Source of the DNA: Williamwhitmania sp.
GTDB taxonomy: Bacteria > Bacteroidota > Bacteroidia > Bacteroidales > Williamwhitmaniaceae
DNA length: 54,685 bases
Assembly (NCBI GenBank): GCA_035529935.1
Contig: DATKVT010000209.1
Coordinates: forward strand, 1-54,685
Reading direction: 5' to 3'
Part shown: positions 1-8,433 of the stretch, in pieces
Layout of the letters: the number at the start of each line of letters is the position of its first letter
Numbering within the stretch: the first letter of the stretch is position 1
Translations under genes and position numbers: made by a program
Notes under the pieces: model-generated
What the model was told of the DNA's origin: nothing
Databases searched by the model: none
What the model saw: only the letters and a program-made list of their open reading frames with translations

Positions 1-22
1 CAAGGGTTAATTAATTTCTATT

Positions 23-54
23 TTTCGAAAGAAGGTGGTAATATACTATTTTTG
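23..54 (+). promoter_or_regulatory. Bacteroidota-type promoter for the radical SAM gene
   Basis: An exact -7 box TATTTTTG lies at 47-54. A -33-like TTTC lies at 23-26, 20 bases upstream. The predicted transcript starts near 60, so the GTG at 35, which would extend the reading frame, cannot be the start. The ATGs at 65 or 71 fit better. Confidence 0.55.
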
Positions 55-64
55 CATGAATTAT

Positions 65-988
65 ATGTCTATGCAATTAACCTATGAAAGGGGTTGTATC
101 CTATGTCCTAGAAGGTGTGGTGCCGATAGGTCGTTACATGACTTAGGATATTGCCAATCATCTGTTGATCCAGGAATATCCTCCGTTTGCCTTCATCATG
201 GAGAGGAGCCGGTGCTCTCTGGAGAGGTAGGGGTATGTAACGTCTTTTTCCAACATTGCAATTTGCAGTGCATTTATTGCCAGAACTACCAGATTAGCAA
301 TAACAAGATAAAGGAAGGCTCTGCCTATACGGTTTCGAAAGCTTCCGATGAAATTGAGCGTTTGCTCGATAAGGGGGCTACCATAGTTGGATTTGTATCG
401 CCATCGCATCAGGTTATAGCTATGGTGAACATAGTAGAAGAGCTGCATAGGCGAAATAGGCAACCTCTAATTTTATACAATACCAACGGATACGATAGTG
501 TAGATACTTTAAAAGAGCTTGAAGGAATAGTAGATATTTACCTACCAGATATTAAGTATGCTTCCAACGATCTTGGCGCTCTCCTGTCGAATGTGCCGAA
601 CTATTTTACGGTAGCATCTGCGGCATTAAAAGAAATGTATCGCCAAAAGGGGAGTTACCTGAGCCTCGATGAGCACAATGTTGCTGAAAGCGGCCTGATT
701 ATTCGCCATTTGGTATTACCTGGTTACATTGAGAATAGCAGGCACGTGCTTGATTACATAGCAGAGGAAATATCTGTAAATGTTCATGTTTCGCTTATGG
801 CACAATTTGTTCCACCTTTAAGCTTACCTTCTGATAGTCCATTAAATTGCCTGCTTAGCCAACAGGATTATGCTAGTGTTGTGGAGCATTTTTATGCATG
901 TGGGCTTCATAAAGGTTGGATGCAAGATATGGAAAGCGCTTTCACCTATACTCCCGATTTTACAAAACAACAGCCATTTGAGAACTAA
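65..988 (+). CDS. Radical SAM protein, PflX-like (COG1313)
   Basis: Homologue of pyruvate formate-lyase activating enzymes, in the PflX-like group whose substrate is not established. The radical SAM cluster motif CNLQCIYC is clear in the first third. Before it lies a second cysteine group, CILCPRRCG, typical of this subfamily and possibly a further metal site. At about 307 residues the length is normal, and there is no signal peptide, so it should be cytoplasmic. The frame is open from a GTG at 35, but a promoter -7 box sits at 47-54, so I place the start at ATG 65; ATG 71 is equally possible. It reads toward the SPOR lipoprotein gene across about 100 bases and is probably transcribed alone. 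Family assignment is firm; the reaction is unknown. Confidence 0.85.
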   Translation: MSMQLTYERGCILCPRRCGADRSLHDLGYCQSSVDPGISSVCLHHGEEPVLSGEVGVCNVFFQHCNLQCIYCQNYQISNNKIKEGSAYTVSKASDEIERLLDKGATIVGFVSPSHQVIAMVNIVEELHRRNRQPLILYNTNGYDSVDTLKELEGIVDIYLPDIKYASNDLGALLSNVPNYFTVASAALKEMYRQKGSYLSLDEHNVAESGLIIRHLVLPGYIENSRHVLDYIAEEISVNVHVSLMAQFVPPLSLPSDSPLNCLLSQQDYASVVEHFYACGLHKGWMQDMESAFTYTPDFTKQQPFEN

Positions 989-1094
989 TTTTTAATTTAT
1001 TGCACTTTTTTTAAGGTTTAAAGATGAAATATTTAACATTGTTCTTAAATTTACCTAGTTTCGTATTTAGTTCATCACTATAATTGACTTGACC

Positions 1095-1562
1095 ATGAAA
1101 AGAATTGTGACAATAATCCTCGTTGCCTCCTTGTTTGCGGGGCTAGGAAGTTGTAATTACATGAAGAAAAAGGGGTGGATTAAAGATAAGAATAGCGAAA
1201 TGGCTGCAGCAGCTAGGGTGGATAGCATACGTGCCGATTCACTTAAGCGTGTAGAGGCTCAGCGGATGGAAGCAGAGAAGGCTGCTAAGGAAGCAGCTGA
1301 TTCGGCTGATGCTGCTGAAAAGGCTAAGTTGCAAGGTTTTCATGTTATCATTGGCAGCTTTAAGGTTGGACAATACGCAACTTCCTTTGCAAAAGAGGTA
1401 GAGACAATGGGCTATAAAACAACCATAGTAACCTCACCTAATGGTTTTAACTTAGTTTCGATAGGTAAGTATAACAACTATTCTGCGGCCTTCAAGGAAA
1501 TTAGGCGTATAAATGAGGGTAGTGAAACGCCAATGGAAATGTGGGTTTATTCTGCCAATTAG
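1095..1562 (+). CDS. SPOR-domain lipoprotein
   Basis: A 155-residue exported lipoprotein. It begins with a signal peptide (Lys-Arg, then a hydrophobic stretch) ending in a lipobox LGSC with the lipidated Cys at residue 20. A charged Ala/Glu/Lys-rich helix follows, likely coiled coil, at about 35-80. The C-terminus (about 85-155) is a SPOR fold: FHVIIGSF, then an alternating hydrophobic pattern ending in MWVYSAN. SPOR domains bind denuded peptidoglycan glycan strands, often at division sites, so a role at the cell wall is likely but unproven here. A TTG six bases upstream is also in frame; ATG 1095 gives the better signal peptide. A strong terminator follows at 1608, so the gene is monocistronic. 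Confidence 0.85.
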   Translation: MKRIVTIILVASLFAGLGSCNYMKKKGWIKDKNSEMAAAARVDSIRADSLKRVEAQRMEAEKAAKEAADSADAAEKAKLQGFHVIIGSFKVGQYATSFAKEVETMGYKTTIVTSPNGFNLVSIGKYNNYSAAFKEIRRINEGSETPMEMWVYSAN

Positions 1563-1607
1563 TCAATGACTATTTAAATGCTTTTTCAGTTTTTGTTCAG
1601 TTTTTGT

Positions 1608-1645
1608 TCCCGACGTTGTCCTTCGACATTGTCGGGATTTTTTTT
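1608..1645 (+). terminator. Rho-independent terminator after the SPOR gene
   Basis: The outer stem TCCCGAC/GTCGGGA (1608-1614 with 1631-1637) encloses an inner TGTC/GACA stem and a CTTC loop. A run of eight T follows at 1638-1645. Confidence 0.9.
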
Positions 1646-1878
1646 AAATAAGCGAAAACAATATGCGGTTTCTGAGTGGGCATGGTATATACATAACAAG
1701 GATAGCATTGGTCATCATTGCATGAATAATACGGCACGTTTACTTTCATACTGGTGGAATGTCACCTCCAAAGCCGATACTGGAGAGTCTGTAGTTTTAA
1801 GATAGTAGCATGATGGTATTTTTTGTGCGTAGGCTATCAAGGTATTCCGTTCCTTATTTTCCTTTCCATTCAAGAGAT
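1646..1878. other. Intergenic, nothing recognised
   Basis: This lies between two terminators. A short open frame at 1578-1805 runs through the upstream terminator hairpin and has no recognisable composition or start signal, so it is not called. No RNA gene or repeat is evident. Confidence 0.6.
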
Positions 1879-1918
1879 AAAAATTAAAAGCCCTGAACTT
1901 TCAGGGCTTTTAATTTTT
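1879..1918. terminator. Bidirectional terminator, serves the MFS gene
   Basis: A perfect 18-bp inverted repeat (1879-1896 with 1901-1918) encloses the loop ACTT. The core is GCCCTGA/TCAGGGC, flanked by A and T tracts. It lies 18 bases past the stop of the minus-strand MFS gene. Confidence 0.9.
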
Positions 1919-1935
1919 ATGAATTGCTTAGCTTG

Positions 1936-3612
1936 CTAGTTTTTAATATTGGGTAACTCCAGACCATAACCCTTCTTTCTATCTTCTGCCTTAAGCAGGA
2001 AGGCAAACAGCAGCGAGAGTATGCTCAGCGAGGTAAAAATTACCAAATCGAAGAAGTAATCGTACCGAAGGTTCAACTTAGTTTTTGCAATTATTGGGTA
2101 GATTGCTTCCGCTGTTCTCATTTCGATTTCCTTCTTGAACTTTCCTTTATCTTCTCCCTGGTTAATACCAGACAGAGCGATAGCTGTGTTTGCAGCAATA
2201 CTGCTTTTTAGGCTTCCCATGTCAACCGATGAGGTTGGAACAGCCTCGTATATGGTATTTTGCACCAGCGAATCGATGGTGCGGCTGCTTGCTTTTTCGG
2301 CGAGCTGCGTAATTTCCTTACCGGTAAGACCGTAAGTTTTATCGGATAGCACCTGTAGGTAACCACTTGCAACGGCATCCTTTATAACCAGCTTGTTGGG
2401 GGTTACCTCCGGATTGGTTGCATTCAGAACTACACCCAACAGCAAAGGAATTGCCCACAGGCCAATATTCTGAATCCAGAAAATTACCGCATACGCGGTT
2501 CCGAGCTGCCTTTCAGGAATAATTTTGGGAACCGAAGGCCACATGGCGGCCGGAACCAACGAAAAACCGATTCCAAGGATGATTACCATTGCTGCTGCCA
2601 GCCACCATGCATTTAGGAAAGGAACGGTGAGGATACCGTGAACAAAAATCAGTATCAGCGCTCCAATAATCATGATTGTTGCCCCCTTTCCCTTCTTGTC
2701 GTAGAAAGTTCCAAACAGGGGGGTGAGGAAGATGGTACCAAAGGGGAGCAAGGCCGGAATTGCGCCTGCCAGGTTGGGGTTAACGTGGTACTTGTTAATC
2801 ATCAAGTCGGTTGCGTAGAACAAAAACGGGAACACGGCCGAGTAGAACAGCACGCAGAGGATGGCGATATACCAGAAGCCCTTGTTCTTTATGATGAAGA
2901 GGATATCCTTCAGCTCGAAAGCCTCCTCCGCATCGTTTCCGTTGCTGCTCTGGGCTAGCGAAGCATCCAGCTTCTTATCCATAACCATGTAGATGATGAA
3001 GGCGGTTAGCGCAATCAGCATGAATACAAACGCTAGCAATACTGGAGAGGAGTAGGAGTAGGTTGTTGCCAGCGGCAAGGCAATGCCAAGCGCAACGGCG
3101 GTTCCCAAACGGGCAATGGACATCTGCATACCCATGGCCAGGGCCATCTCCTTGCCCTTAAACCACTTTACAATAGCCTTGGAAACGGTGATTCCTCCCG
3201 CCTCTGACCCAACGCCAAAGATTCCAAACCCAATTGCGGAGATTACTACCTGCGTTTTAATTCCAAAAATCATGGCGCCATCGGGGAACACGTGTATCAG
3301 CGCCCAGTAGTTAAGCCCGGTGCCAATAACCATCATTAGGGTGGCCATAATACCGGTAAAGCGGATGCCCATCTTATCGAGGATAATTCCGCTGAAGATC
3401 AGCATGAACAGGAAAACGTTGAACCAGGTGTAGGAGGAGGTATATATCCCGAAGTCGGAGCTGTTCCATCCTAAAATGCTCTCCAGCATCGGCTTAACCG
3501 GCGAAAGGGCATAGTTAAAATAGTATGCACCAAACATTGATAGCGATACTATTATCAGCGCGGTCCACCTCGCCTTTTTCGAGTCGCGTAATGTAGTAAT
3601 CAGGTGTTCCAT
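1936..3612 (-). CDS. MFS transporter with a large loop before the last helix
   Basis: Twelve-helix major facilitator protein of 558 residues in the inner membrane. Helix 1 starts near residue 16. The MFS motif between helices 2 and 3 reads LDKMGIRFTG (78-87), and a second-half copy reads GTFYDKKGKGA (301-311). Residues VSKAIVKWFKGKEMALAMG (143-161) are typical of the family. Substrate unknown; a proton-coupled symporter is likely. The oddity is about 120 polar residues (roughly 398-517) between helices 11 and 12, where most MFS proteins have a few. By standard topology this part faces the periplasm. The gene stands alone, with a bidirectional terminator downstream and no clear promoter box upstream. 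Confidence 0.85.
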   Translation of the reverse strand: MEHLITTLRDSKKARWTALIIVSLSMFGAYYFNYALSPVKPMLESILGWNSSDFGIYTSSYTWFNVFLFMLIFSGIILDKMGIRFTGIMATLMMVIGTGLNYWALIHVFPDGAMIFGIKTQVVISAIGFGIFGVGSEAGGITVSKAIVKWFKGKEMALAMGMQMSIARLGTAVALGIALPLATTYSYSSPVLLAFVFMLIALTAFIIYMVMDKKLDASLAQSSNGNDAEEAFELKDILFIIKNKGFWYIAILCVLFYSAVFPFLFYATDLMINKYHVNPNLAGAIPALLPFGTIFLTPLFGTFYDKKGKGATIMIIGALILIFVHGILTVPFLNAWWLAAAMVIILGIGFSLVPAAMWPSVPKIIPERQLGTAYAVIFWIQNIGLWAIPLLLGVVLNATNPEVTPNKLVIKDAVASGYLQVLSDKTYGLTGKEITQLAEKASSRTIDSLVQNTIYEAVPTSSVDMGSLKSSIAANTAIALSGINQGEDKGKFKKEIEMRTAEAIYPIIAKTKLNLRYDYFFDLVIFTSLSILSLLFAFLLKAEDRKKGYGLELPNIKN

Positions 3613-3987
3613 AAATACATCAGTTAATTGTTAATTTTTGGTTGGTAAATTTAGAAAATAAATTGAAGCAAAACCTATTATTACACTAAAGTTTCCCAAC
3701 CTTGAAAACATTGAAATACAAGCCTAGGCGAGGGTAGAGACGTATTGAAGAATGATGTAAATTGCTAATTGTTAATTGGATAAAAATACTATTGTTGGTT
3801 TATAATTAGATTACTGCAAGTGAAACCAAAAATTCCAACTTGCCCGAAATGGAAAGTGCTTTGTGAAGCGTTGAGAAGATTTTGCAGGGAGATTTCCTAC
3901 TTTATCTCAACCGTCACATAAAACTTTTTTTGTTTCAATATTATTTGTAAGACATTCTGCTCCTGTAAAGAAATTTAGATGAGCATA
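3613..3987. other. Intergenic, nothing recognised
   Basis: AT-rich gap between the MFS start and the purA terminator. It must hold the MFS promoter, but only a weak TAAATTTA-like box with poor spacing is seen on the minus strand. No open frame, tRNA or repeat is recognisable. Confidence 0.5.
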
Positions 3988-4021
3988 TGAAAAAGGAGCG
4001 GGTTAAGCCCGCTCCTTTTTC
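3988..4021. terminator. Bidirectional terminator, serves purA
   Basis: The stem AAAAAGGAGCGGG/CCCGCTCCTTTTT encloses a five-base loop. It has an A run on one side and a T run on the other, and lies about 20 bases past the purA stop on the minus strand. Confidence 0.9.
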
Positions 4022-4041
4022 ATCCAAATATTGATTTTGGT

Positions 4042-5313
4042 CTATTCTTTAGGTCGAAATATAGTGGCTTCCCTGTCTGGTCCAACCGATATAATGGTTA
4101 TGGGAACCTTAGTCTCAGCCTCAATAAACTTAACATACTCCATCAAATTTTGAGGTAGTTTGGAAACTTCATGAAATGAAGCTATCGGGGTATCCCAACC
4201 TTTGAATTCCTTATAAACAGGTTCAATTTTAGCCTCGATATCGTAGGGCAATTCTTGGGTTTCCTTACCATCGACCTTGTAGGCAACTGCAACTTTAATA
4301 GTGTGGAAGGAGTCAAGCACATCGGCCTTGGTCATAATTAGCTGGGTAACACCGTTGAGCATGATGGCGTATTTGAGGGCTACCAAATCGAGCCAGCCAC
4401 AGCGGCGAGGGCGACCAGTAGTAGCACCAAATTCTGCTCCAATTTTCCGAAGTTGCTCGCCAGTGGCATTTTCTTGCTCGGTTGGGAATGGCCCGCTACC
4501 AACTCGAGTGCAGTAAGCTTTAAAGATTCCAAAGACTTCACCAACCCTGTTTGGTGCAATTCCGAGACCAGTGCAAGCACCTGCACATACTGTATTTGAA
4601 GAGGTGACATAGGGGTAGGAGCCAAAGTCGATATCGAGGAGCGAACCTTGAGCACCTTCGGCAAGAATGGTTTTATTATTCTCCAAATGGCGGTTTATCT
4701 CGTATTCACTGTCTACCAACATCATCGATCTAATTACCTCAATGCCTTGCATCCATTGTGTTTCGTATTCGGAGAGGTCGTAGTCGTAGTTGTATTGGCG
4801 AAGAAGATCTTTGTGCTTGTTAGTAAGAAAGGCATACTTCTCAGCAAAATTTTTAGAAAGAATATCCCCAATGCGAAGCCCGTTTCGGCCTGTTTTGTCC
4901 ATGTAGGTTGGGCCTATTCCTTTGAGCGTTGATCCAATCTTAGTTTTCCCTTTGGCCGCTTCAGATGCGGCATCGAGTATCCGATGAGTTGGCAGTATTA
5001 GGTGGGCCTTTTTTGAGATGTAGAGCGTTTTCTCGGGTACTACCCCCATTGCCTGCAGTTTGCTGATTTCATCAGCAAATATTACTGGGTCTATCACCAC
5101 TCCATTACCAATGAGATTTACCACCCCCGGCCTGAAAATGCCTGAAGGAATAGTGTGTAGCACATGTTTAATGTTGTTAAACTCAAGCGAGTGTCCTGCA
5201 TTAGGACCTCCCTGAAAACGTGCAATAACATCGTAATGCCCAGCAAGCACATCCACAATTTTACCTTTACCCTCGTCCCCCCATTGGAGGCCAAGAAGAA
5301 CATCTACTTTCAT
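4042..5313 (-). CDS. purA: Adenylosuccinate synthase
   Basis: Joins IMP and aspartate using GTP to make adenylosuccinate, the first committed step to AMP, in the cytoplasm. The family hallmarks are all present: GLQWGDEGKGK near residue 8 (GTP loop and catalytic Asp), GGPNAGHS near 37 (catalytic His), GSTLKGIGPTY, and GATTGRPRRCGWLD in the C-terminal half. Length 423 residues, as usual. A TTG six bases upstream is in frame, but ATG 5313 begins exactly where homologues do (MKVDVLLG). It lies 247 bases downstream of the Fur-family gene on the same strand and ends at a strong terminator. No promoter box was recognised in that gap, so read-through from fur is possible. GuaB, the other branch enzyme from IMP, is also in this window at 46.9 kb. 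Confidence 0.97.
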   Translation of the reverse strand: MKVDVLLGLQWGDEGKGKIVDVLAGHYDVIARFQGGPNAGHSLEFNNIKHVLHTIPSGIFRPGVVNLIGNGVVIDPVIFADEISKLQAMGVVPEKTLYISKKAHLILPTHRILDAASEAAKGKTKIGSTLKGIGPTYMDKTGRNGLRIGDILSKNFAEKYAFLTNKHKDLLRQYNYDYDLSEYETQWMQGIEVIRSMMLVDSEYEINRHLENNKTILAEGAQGSLLDIDFGSYPYVTSSNTVCAGACTGLGIAPNRVGEVFGIFKAYCTRVGSGPFPTEQENATGEQLRKIGAEFGATTGRPRRCGWLDLVALKYAIMLNGVTQLIMTKADVLDSFHTIKVAVAYKVDGKETQELPYDIEAKIEPVYKEFKGWDTPIASFHEVSKLPQNLMEYVKFIEAETKVPITIISVGPDREATIFRPKE

Positions 5314-5560
5314 TCTCAACTCTGTTATTAGTATGGTGTAACTCTAATTGCTAACAATAGAAACTGTGCAATTGGTCCAACGATTGTTAATATGGAGGCT
5401 TTCTTATGATTTATTCGCGTTAGTGCCTGATCTTCAACACTATTCCGTTGGGAATTGCAGCCCAAGTTAGCGATTTTTTGTCAAATTGCCAGCATGTTTT
5501 TGAGCAGGGTAAAGGGATGTATCTTTTAGGACTAGCAAAGACCTGAGATCTAGATGATCG

Positions 5561-6016
5561 TCATTTTTTCTTGTCCATGCAATCCTTGCAGAGCCCATAA
5601 AAGTATAGGGAATGGTAAGAAATTCTGAAGTTCATAAGGCTGCCTGCCGTTTCCTGAATTTCCTGAATTCGGGGGTCACAAAACTCAATAACTGCGCCAC
5701 AGTTGGTGCATATAAGATGGTCGTGCTGGCGGCATTCGTATGCTTTCTCGAATTGGGCCATGTTTTTGCCAAACTGATGCTTGGTAACTAGGCTACATTC
5801 CAGAAGTAGCTCGATGGTGTTATAGAGAGTTGCTCTTGAGACCCGGTAATTCTTATTCTTCATGAAGATGTAGAGAGTCTCAATATCAAAGTGCCCATCG
5901 CGAGAGTAAATCTCATCCAAGATGGCAAACCGCTCCGGAGTCTTTCGGTGGCCACGTTTTTCAAGAAAGTCGGTGAAAATCTTTTTTACTGTTTCTTTGG
6001 AATCGATGCAAATCAT
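5561..6016 (-). CDS. fur: Fur-family transcriptional regulator
   Basis: Metal- or peroxide-sensing repressor of 151 residues. The N-terminal winged helix includes [13 protein letters not shown] and [15 protein letters not shown] (recognition helix). The dimerisation domain carries the metal signature [13 protein letters not shown], plus a second CxxC (CKDC) near the C-terminus that would complete a structural zinc site. The sequence cannot by itself separate iron-type Fur from PerR. I chose ATG 6016; an upstream in-frame TTG at 6037 lies close to the predicted transcript start. The gene has its own promoter (-7 box 6062-6069) overlapped by an 18-bp near-palindrome, which suggests autoregulation. 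Neighbours are the (p)ppGpp enzyme upstream and purA downstream. Confidence 0.9.
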   Translation of the reverse strand: MICIDSKETVKKIFTDFLEKRGHRKTPERFAILDEIYSRDGHFDIETLYIFMKNKNYRVSRATLYNTIELLLECSLVTKHQFGKNMAQFEKAYECRQHDHLICTNCGAVIEFCDPRIQEIQETAGSLMNFRISYHSLYFYGLCKDCMDKKK

Positions 6017-6045
6017 GGCGTTGCTCCTGCTTTTCAATATCCGAA

Positions 6046-6063
6046 TGTAGTAATGTCACTACA
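6046..6063. promoter_or_regulatory. Near-palindrome over the fur start, candidate operator
   Basis: TGTAGTAATGTCACTACA reads almost the same on both strands: arms of 8 bases with one mismatch around a 2-base centre. It touches the -7 box and covers the predicted transcription start of fur. Self-binding by the Fur protein is an inference from position. Confidence 0.45.
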
Positions 6064-6092
6064 AACCTAATGCTAATTTAGATTTATTTAAA
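6062..6092 (-). promoter_or_regulatory. Promoter of fur
   Basis: On the minus strand an exact -7 box TAGGTTTG (6062-6069) has TTTA at 6089-6092 as a -33-like element, 19 bases away. It lies between the rsh stop and the fur ATG. Confidence 0.6.
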
Positions 6093-6144
6093 GAAAGAAC
6101 ACCAAATATTTACAAAAAGTTTAGCGAGGGCAGCATAGTTTTGA

Positions 6145-8409
6145 TCAATCTTCTATCTTTTCGATTCTCTTTACGGCATCAATACCCTTGATTTTCATGA
6201 CGTTCATTATAAGATTGTTCAGGTCGCTAGCGCTATGAACATAGAGGTCGATAAAACCTTCAAAAATTCCATCATGGCTATCGATGTGGAGCTTGCGAAT
6301 ATTTACGTTTAATTCGTCAGATATTACCTTGGTAAGCTCTGCAACAATTCCTATGCGGTCGATTCCTCGAATCTCTATGCTTGTAAGGAAGGAGAGGATT
6401 TTATGAGTAGTCCACTTCACGGTAAGCATTTGGTCACCATATTGTGAGGAGAGCCTTACTACCTCGGAGCACTTGGTGTTATGAACAGAAACTTTCCCAT
6501 CGCTGTCGATGAAGCCAATGACGTCGTCACCGGGAATGGGGTTGCAGCATTGAGCAATGCGATAATCGAGGTTGTCGTCGGAGATGTCTTTTAGAAGAAA
6601 TGGTGTTTTTTTATCGATTTTTGTGGGCATGGTGGGGGTTGCCGCCTCAGAAATTTTGCGCTTTCTGGGGTTGTTGAAAAGTGATAGGCTCCAGTAACGA
6701 ATCCATTTGTTCTGGGCGTTCTTTTTGAGGATCTTCTTCAGGTCATCAAGGTTAATAATGCCGGCGCCAAGCTTACTGTAAAGCTCATCTTTGGAGAGAC
6801 ATTCGTAGGCAGGAAGAAGCTTTCGAAATACACGGCTACTTGGCTTTACACCATTTTCAAGAAGTTTCTCCTCAAGCATCTTCTTGCCAACTCCAATTCT
6901 ATTTTTCGTATCCGCCTTAAGCGAATTCTTGATGGCCTGCTTAGCTTTGGCAGTTGCGACAAATTCCAACCATTCTCGCTGTGGCCGTTGCAACTCTGCG
7001 GTAAGAATTTCTACTTGGTCACCGCTCTGCAGAGTTTGGCTGAGGGCAGCCAACTTGTGATTCACCTTGGCGCCAATTGCCCTGTTGCCTATTTCGGAGT
7101 GAATCTCGTAAGCAAAATCGAGCGCAGTGGCACCTGCGGGAAGTGTTTTGGTTTCCCCTTTAGGTGTGAATACATATATCTCAGCAGCGAAAAGGTTGAG
7201 CTTAAACTCGTCGAGGAATTCTAGGGCGTTCGATTGAGGGCTCGAAAGGGTTTCCTTTATTCGAGTAATCCACTTGTCAATCTCCGATTCATAGGATACG
7301 TGTTCCTTGTACTTCCAGTGTGCGGCAAATCCTCTTTCGGCAATGTCGTCCATACGCCTCGACCTGATTTGCACCTCAACCCACGTGCCTCCTGGTCCCA
7401 TAACTGTGAGATGGAGCGCTTCGTAGCCGTTTGCCTTTGGGGTGCTTACCCAGTCGCGAAGCCTATCTGGTTTTGGCTTATAGATGTCGGTTATTATGGA
7501 GTATATATGCCAACATTGCGTTTTTTCAGGAATACCTGGATAGGGATCGAAAATGATGCGGATAGCAAATAGATCGTATATTTCCTCAAATGGAACATTC
7601 TTGGTTTGCATCTTCTTCCAAACGGAGTAGATGCTTTTGGGTCGGCCGCTTATCTCAAACTCAATACTGCTTTCCTCTAATTTTTGAATAATGGGAAGCG
7701 AGAACTTGTTGATAAACTGCAGGCGACTTTTTTCGCTTTCAGCAATTTTGTTTTTTATCTCCTCATAAATGTCTGGGAATCGATACTTCAGACTTAGGTC
7801 CTCCAACTCTGTTTTAATGGCATAGAGGCCGAGTCGGTGAGCAATTGGGGCATAGAGGTAGACTGTTTCGTTGGCAATTTTAATCTGCTTATGTCTTGGC
7901 ATGAATCCAAGAGTGCGCAAGTTGTGCAACCGATCGGCCAACTTTATGAGCATTACCCTTACATCGTCGGTAAGGGTGAGCAGCATTTTGCGAAAATTTT
8001 CTGCCTGGAGGGAGGAGTTTTTGTCAAATACCCCAGATATTTTGGTAAGCCCGTCAATGAGTGAGGCAATCTTATCGCCAAACATGTTGCGCATGTCCTC
8101 AAGCGAATACTCGGTATCTTCCACTACATCATGCAGAAGAGCAACAGTAACAGATTTAGCTCCTAGGCCAATTTCTTGAGCACAAATTTTTGCGACTGCA
8201 ATTGGGTGCAGAATATAAGGCTCGCCCGATTTCCGTCTAACTCCCCTGTGTGCTTCGTTGGCAAGATTGAAGGCTTTGGTTATCAGCTTTACATCTTCTT
8301 CTGAATTGCACCGAACGCAAGATTTTAAAAGGTCTTCAAACTGTTCCTGAATCAGCTTGCGTTCACTTTCAGTTTGGAGAGAATGCTCATCACTAACTTG
8401 TAATTTCAT
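6145..8409 (-). CDS. spoT: Bifunctional (p)ppGpp synthetase/hydrolase (RSH family)
   Basis: Makes and degrades the stringent-response alarmone. Domains in order over 754 residues: HD hydrolase (about 45-190) with HPIAVA, LLHDVVEDT and KLADRLHNLRTL intact; synthetase (about 250-375) with GRPKSIYSVWKKM, DLFAIRII, PKANGYEALHL and EVQIRSRRMDDIAERG; TGS (about 410-470); a Cys-containing segment with QCCNPIPGDDVIGF and HNTKC; and a C-terminal ACT domain (about 680-754). Both catalytic domains keep their motifs, so it is likely bifunctional and may be the main RSH of the cell. It starts 24 bases after the T9SS cargo gene and probably belongs to the string beginning with the FabK-like gene. The fur gene follows but has its own promoter. 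Confidence 0.95.
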   Translation of the reverse strand: MKLQVSDEHSLQTESERKLIQEQFEDLLKSCVRCNSEEDVKLITKAFNLANEAHRGVRRKSGEPYILHPIAVAKICAQEIGLGAKSVTVALLHDVVEDTEYSLEDMRNMFGDKIASLIDGLTKISGVFDKNSSLQAENFRKMLLTLTDDVRVMLIKLADRLHNLRTLGFMPRHKQIKIANETVYLYAPIAHRLGLYAIKTELEDLSLKYRFPDIYEEIKNKIAESEKSRLQFINKFSLPIIQKLEESSIEFEISGRPKSIYSVWKKMQTKNVPFEEIYDLFAIRIIFDPYPGIPEKTQCWHIYSIITDIYKPKPDRLRDWVSTPKANGYEALHLTVMGPGGTWVEVQIRSRRMDDIAERGFAAHWKYKEHVSYESEIDKWITRIKETLSSPQSNALEFLDEFKLNLFAAEIYVFTPKGETKTLPAGATALDFAYEIHSEIGNRAIGAKVNHKLAALSQTLQSGDQVEILTAELQRPQREWLEFVATAKAKQAIKNSLKADTKNRIGVGKKMLEEKLLENGVKPSSRVFRKLLPAYECLSKDELYSKLGAGIINLDDLKKILKKNAQNKWIRYWSLSLFNNPRKRKISEAATPTMPTKIDKKTPFLLKDISDDNLDYRIAQCCNPIPGDDVIGFIDSDGKVSVHNTKCSEVVRLSSQYGDQMLTVKWTTHKILSFLTSIEIRGIDRIGIVAELTKVISDELNVNIRKLHIDSHDGIFEGFIDLYVHSASDLNNLIMNVMKIKGIDAVKRIEKIED

Positions 8410-8433
8410 ATTCTTGGTAAGGCTCGCAAAATA

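Noticed and set aside
1578-1805. 75-codon open frame after the SPOR gene
   Set aside because: It spans a strong terminator hairpin and has no family resemblance or start signal.
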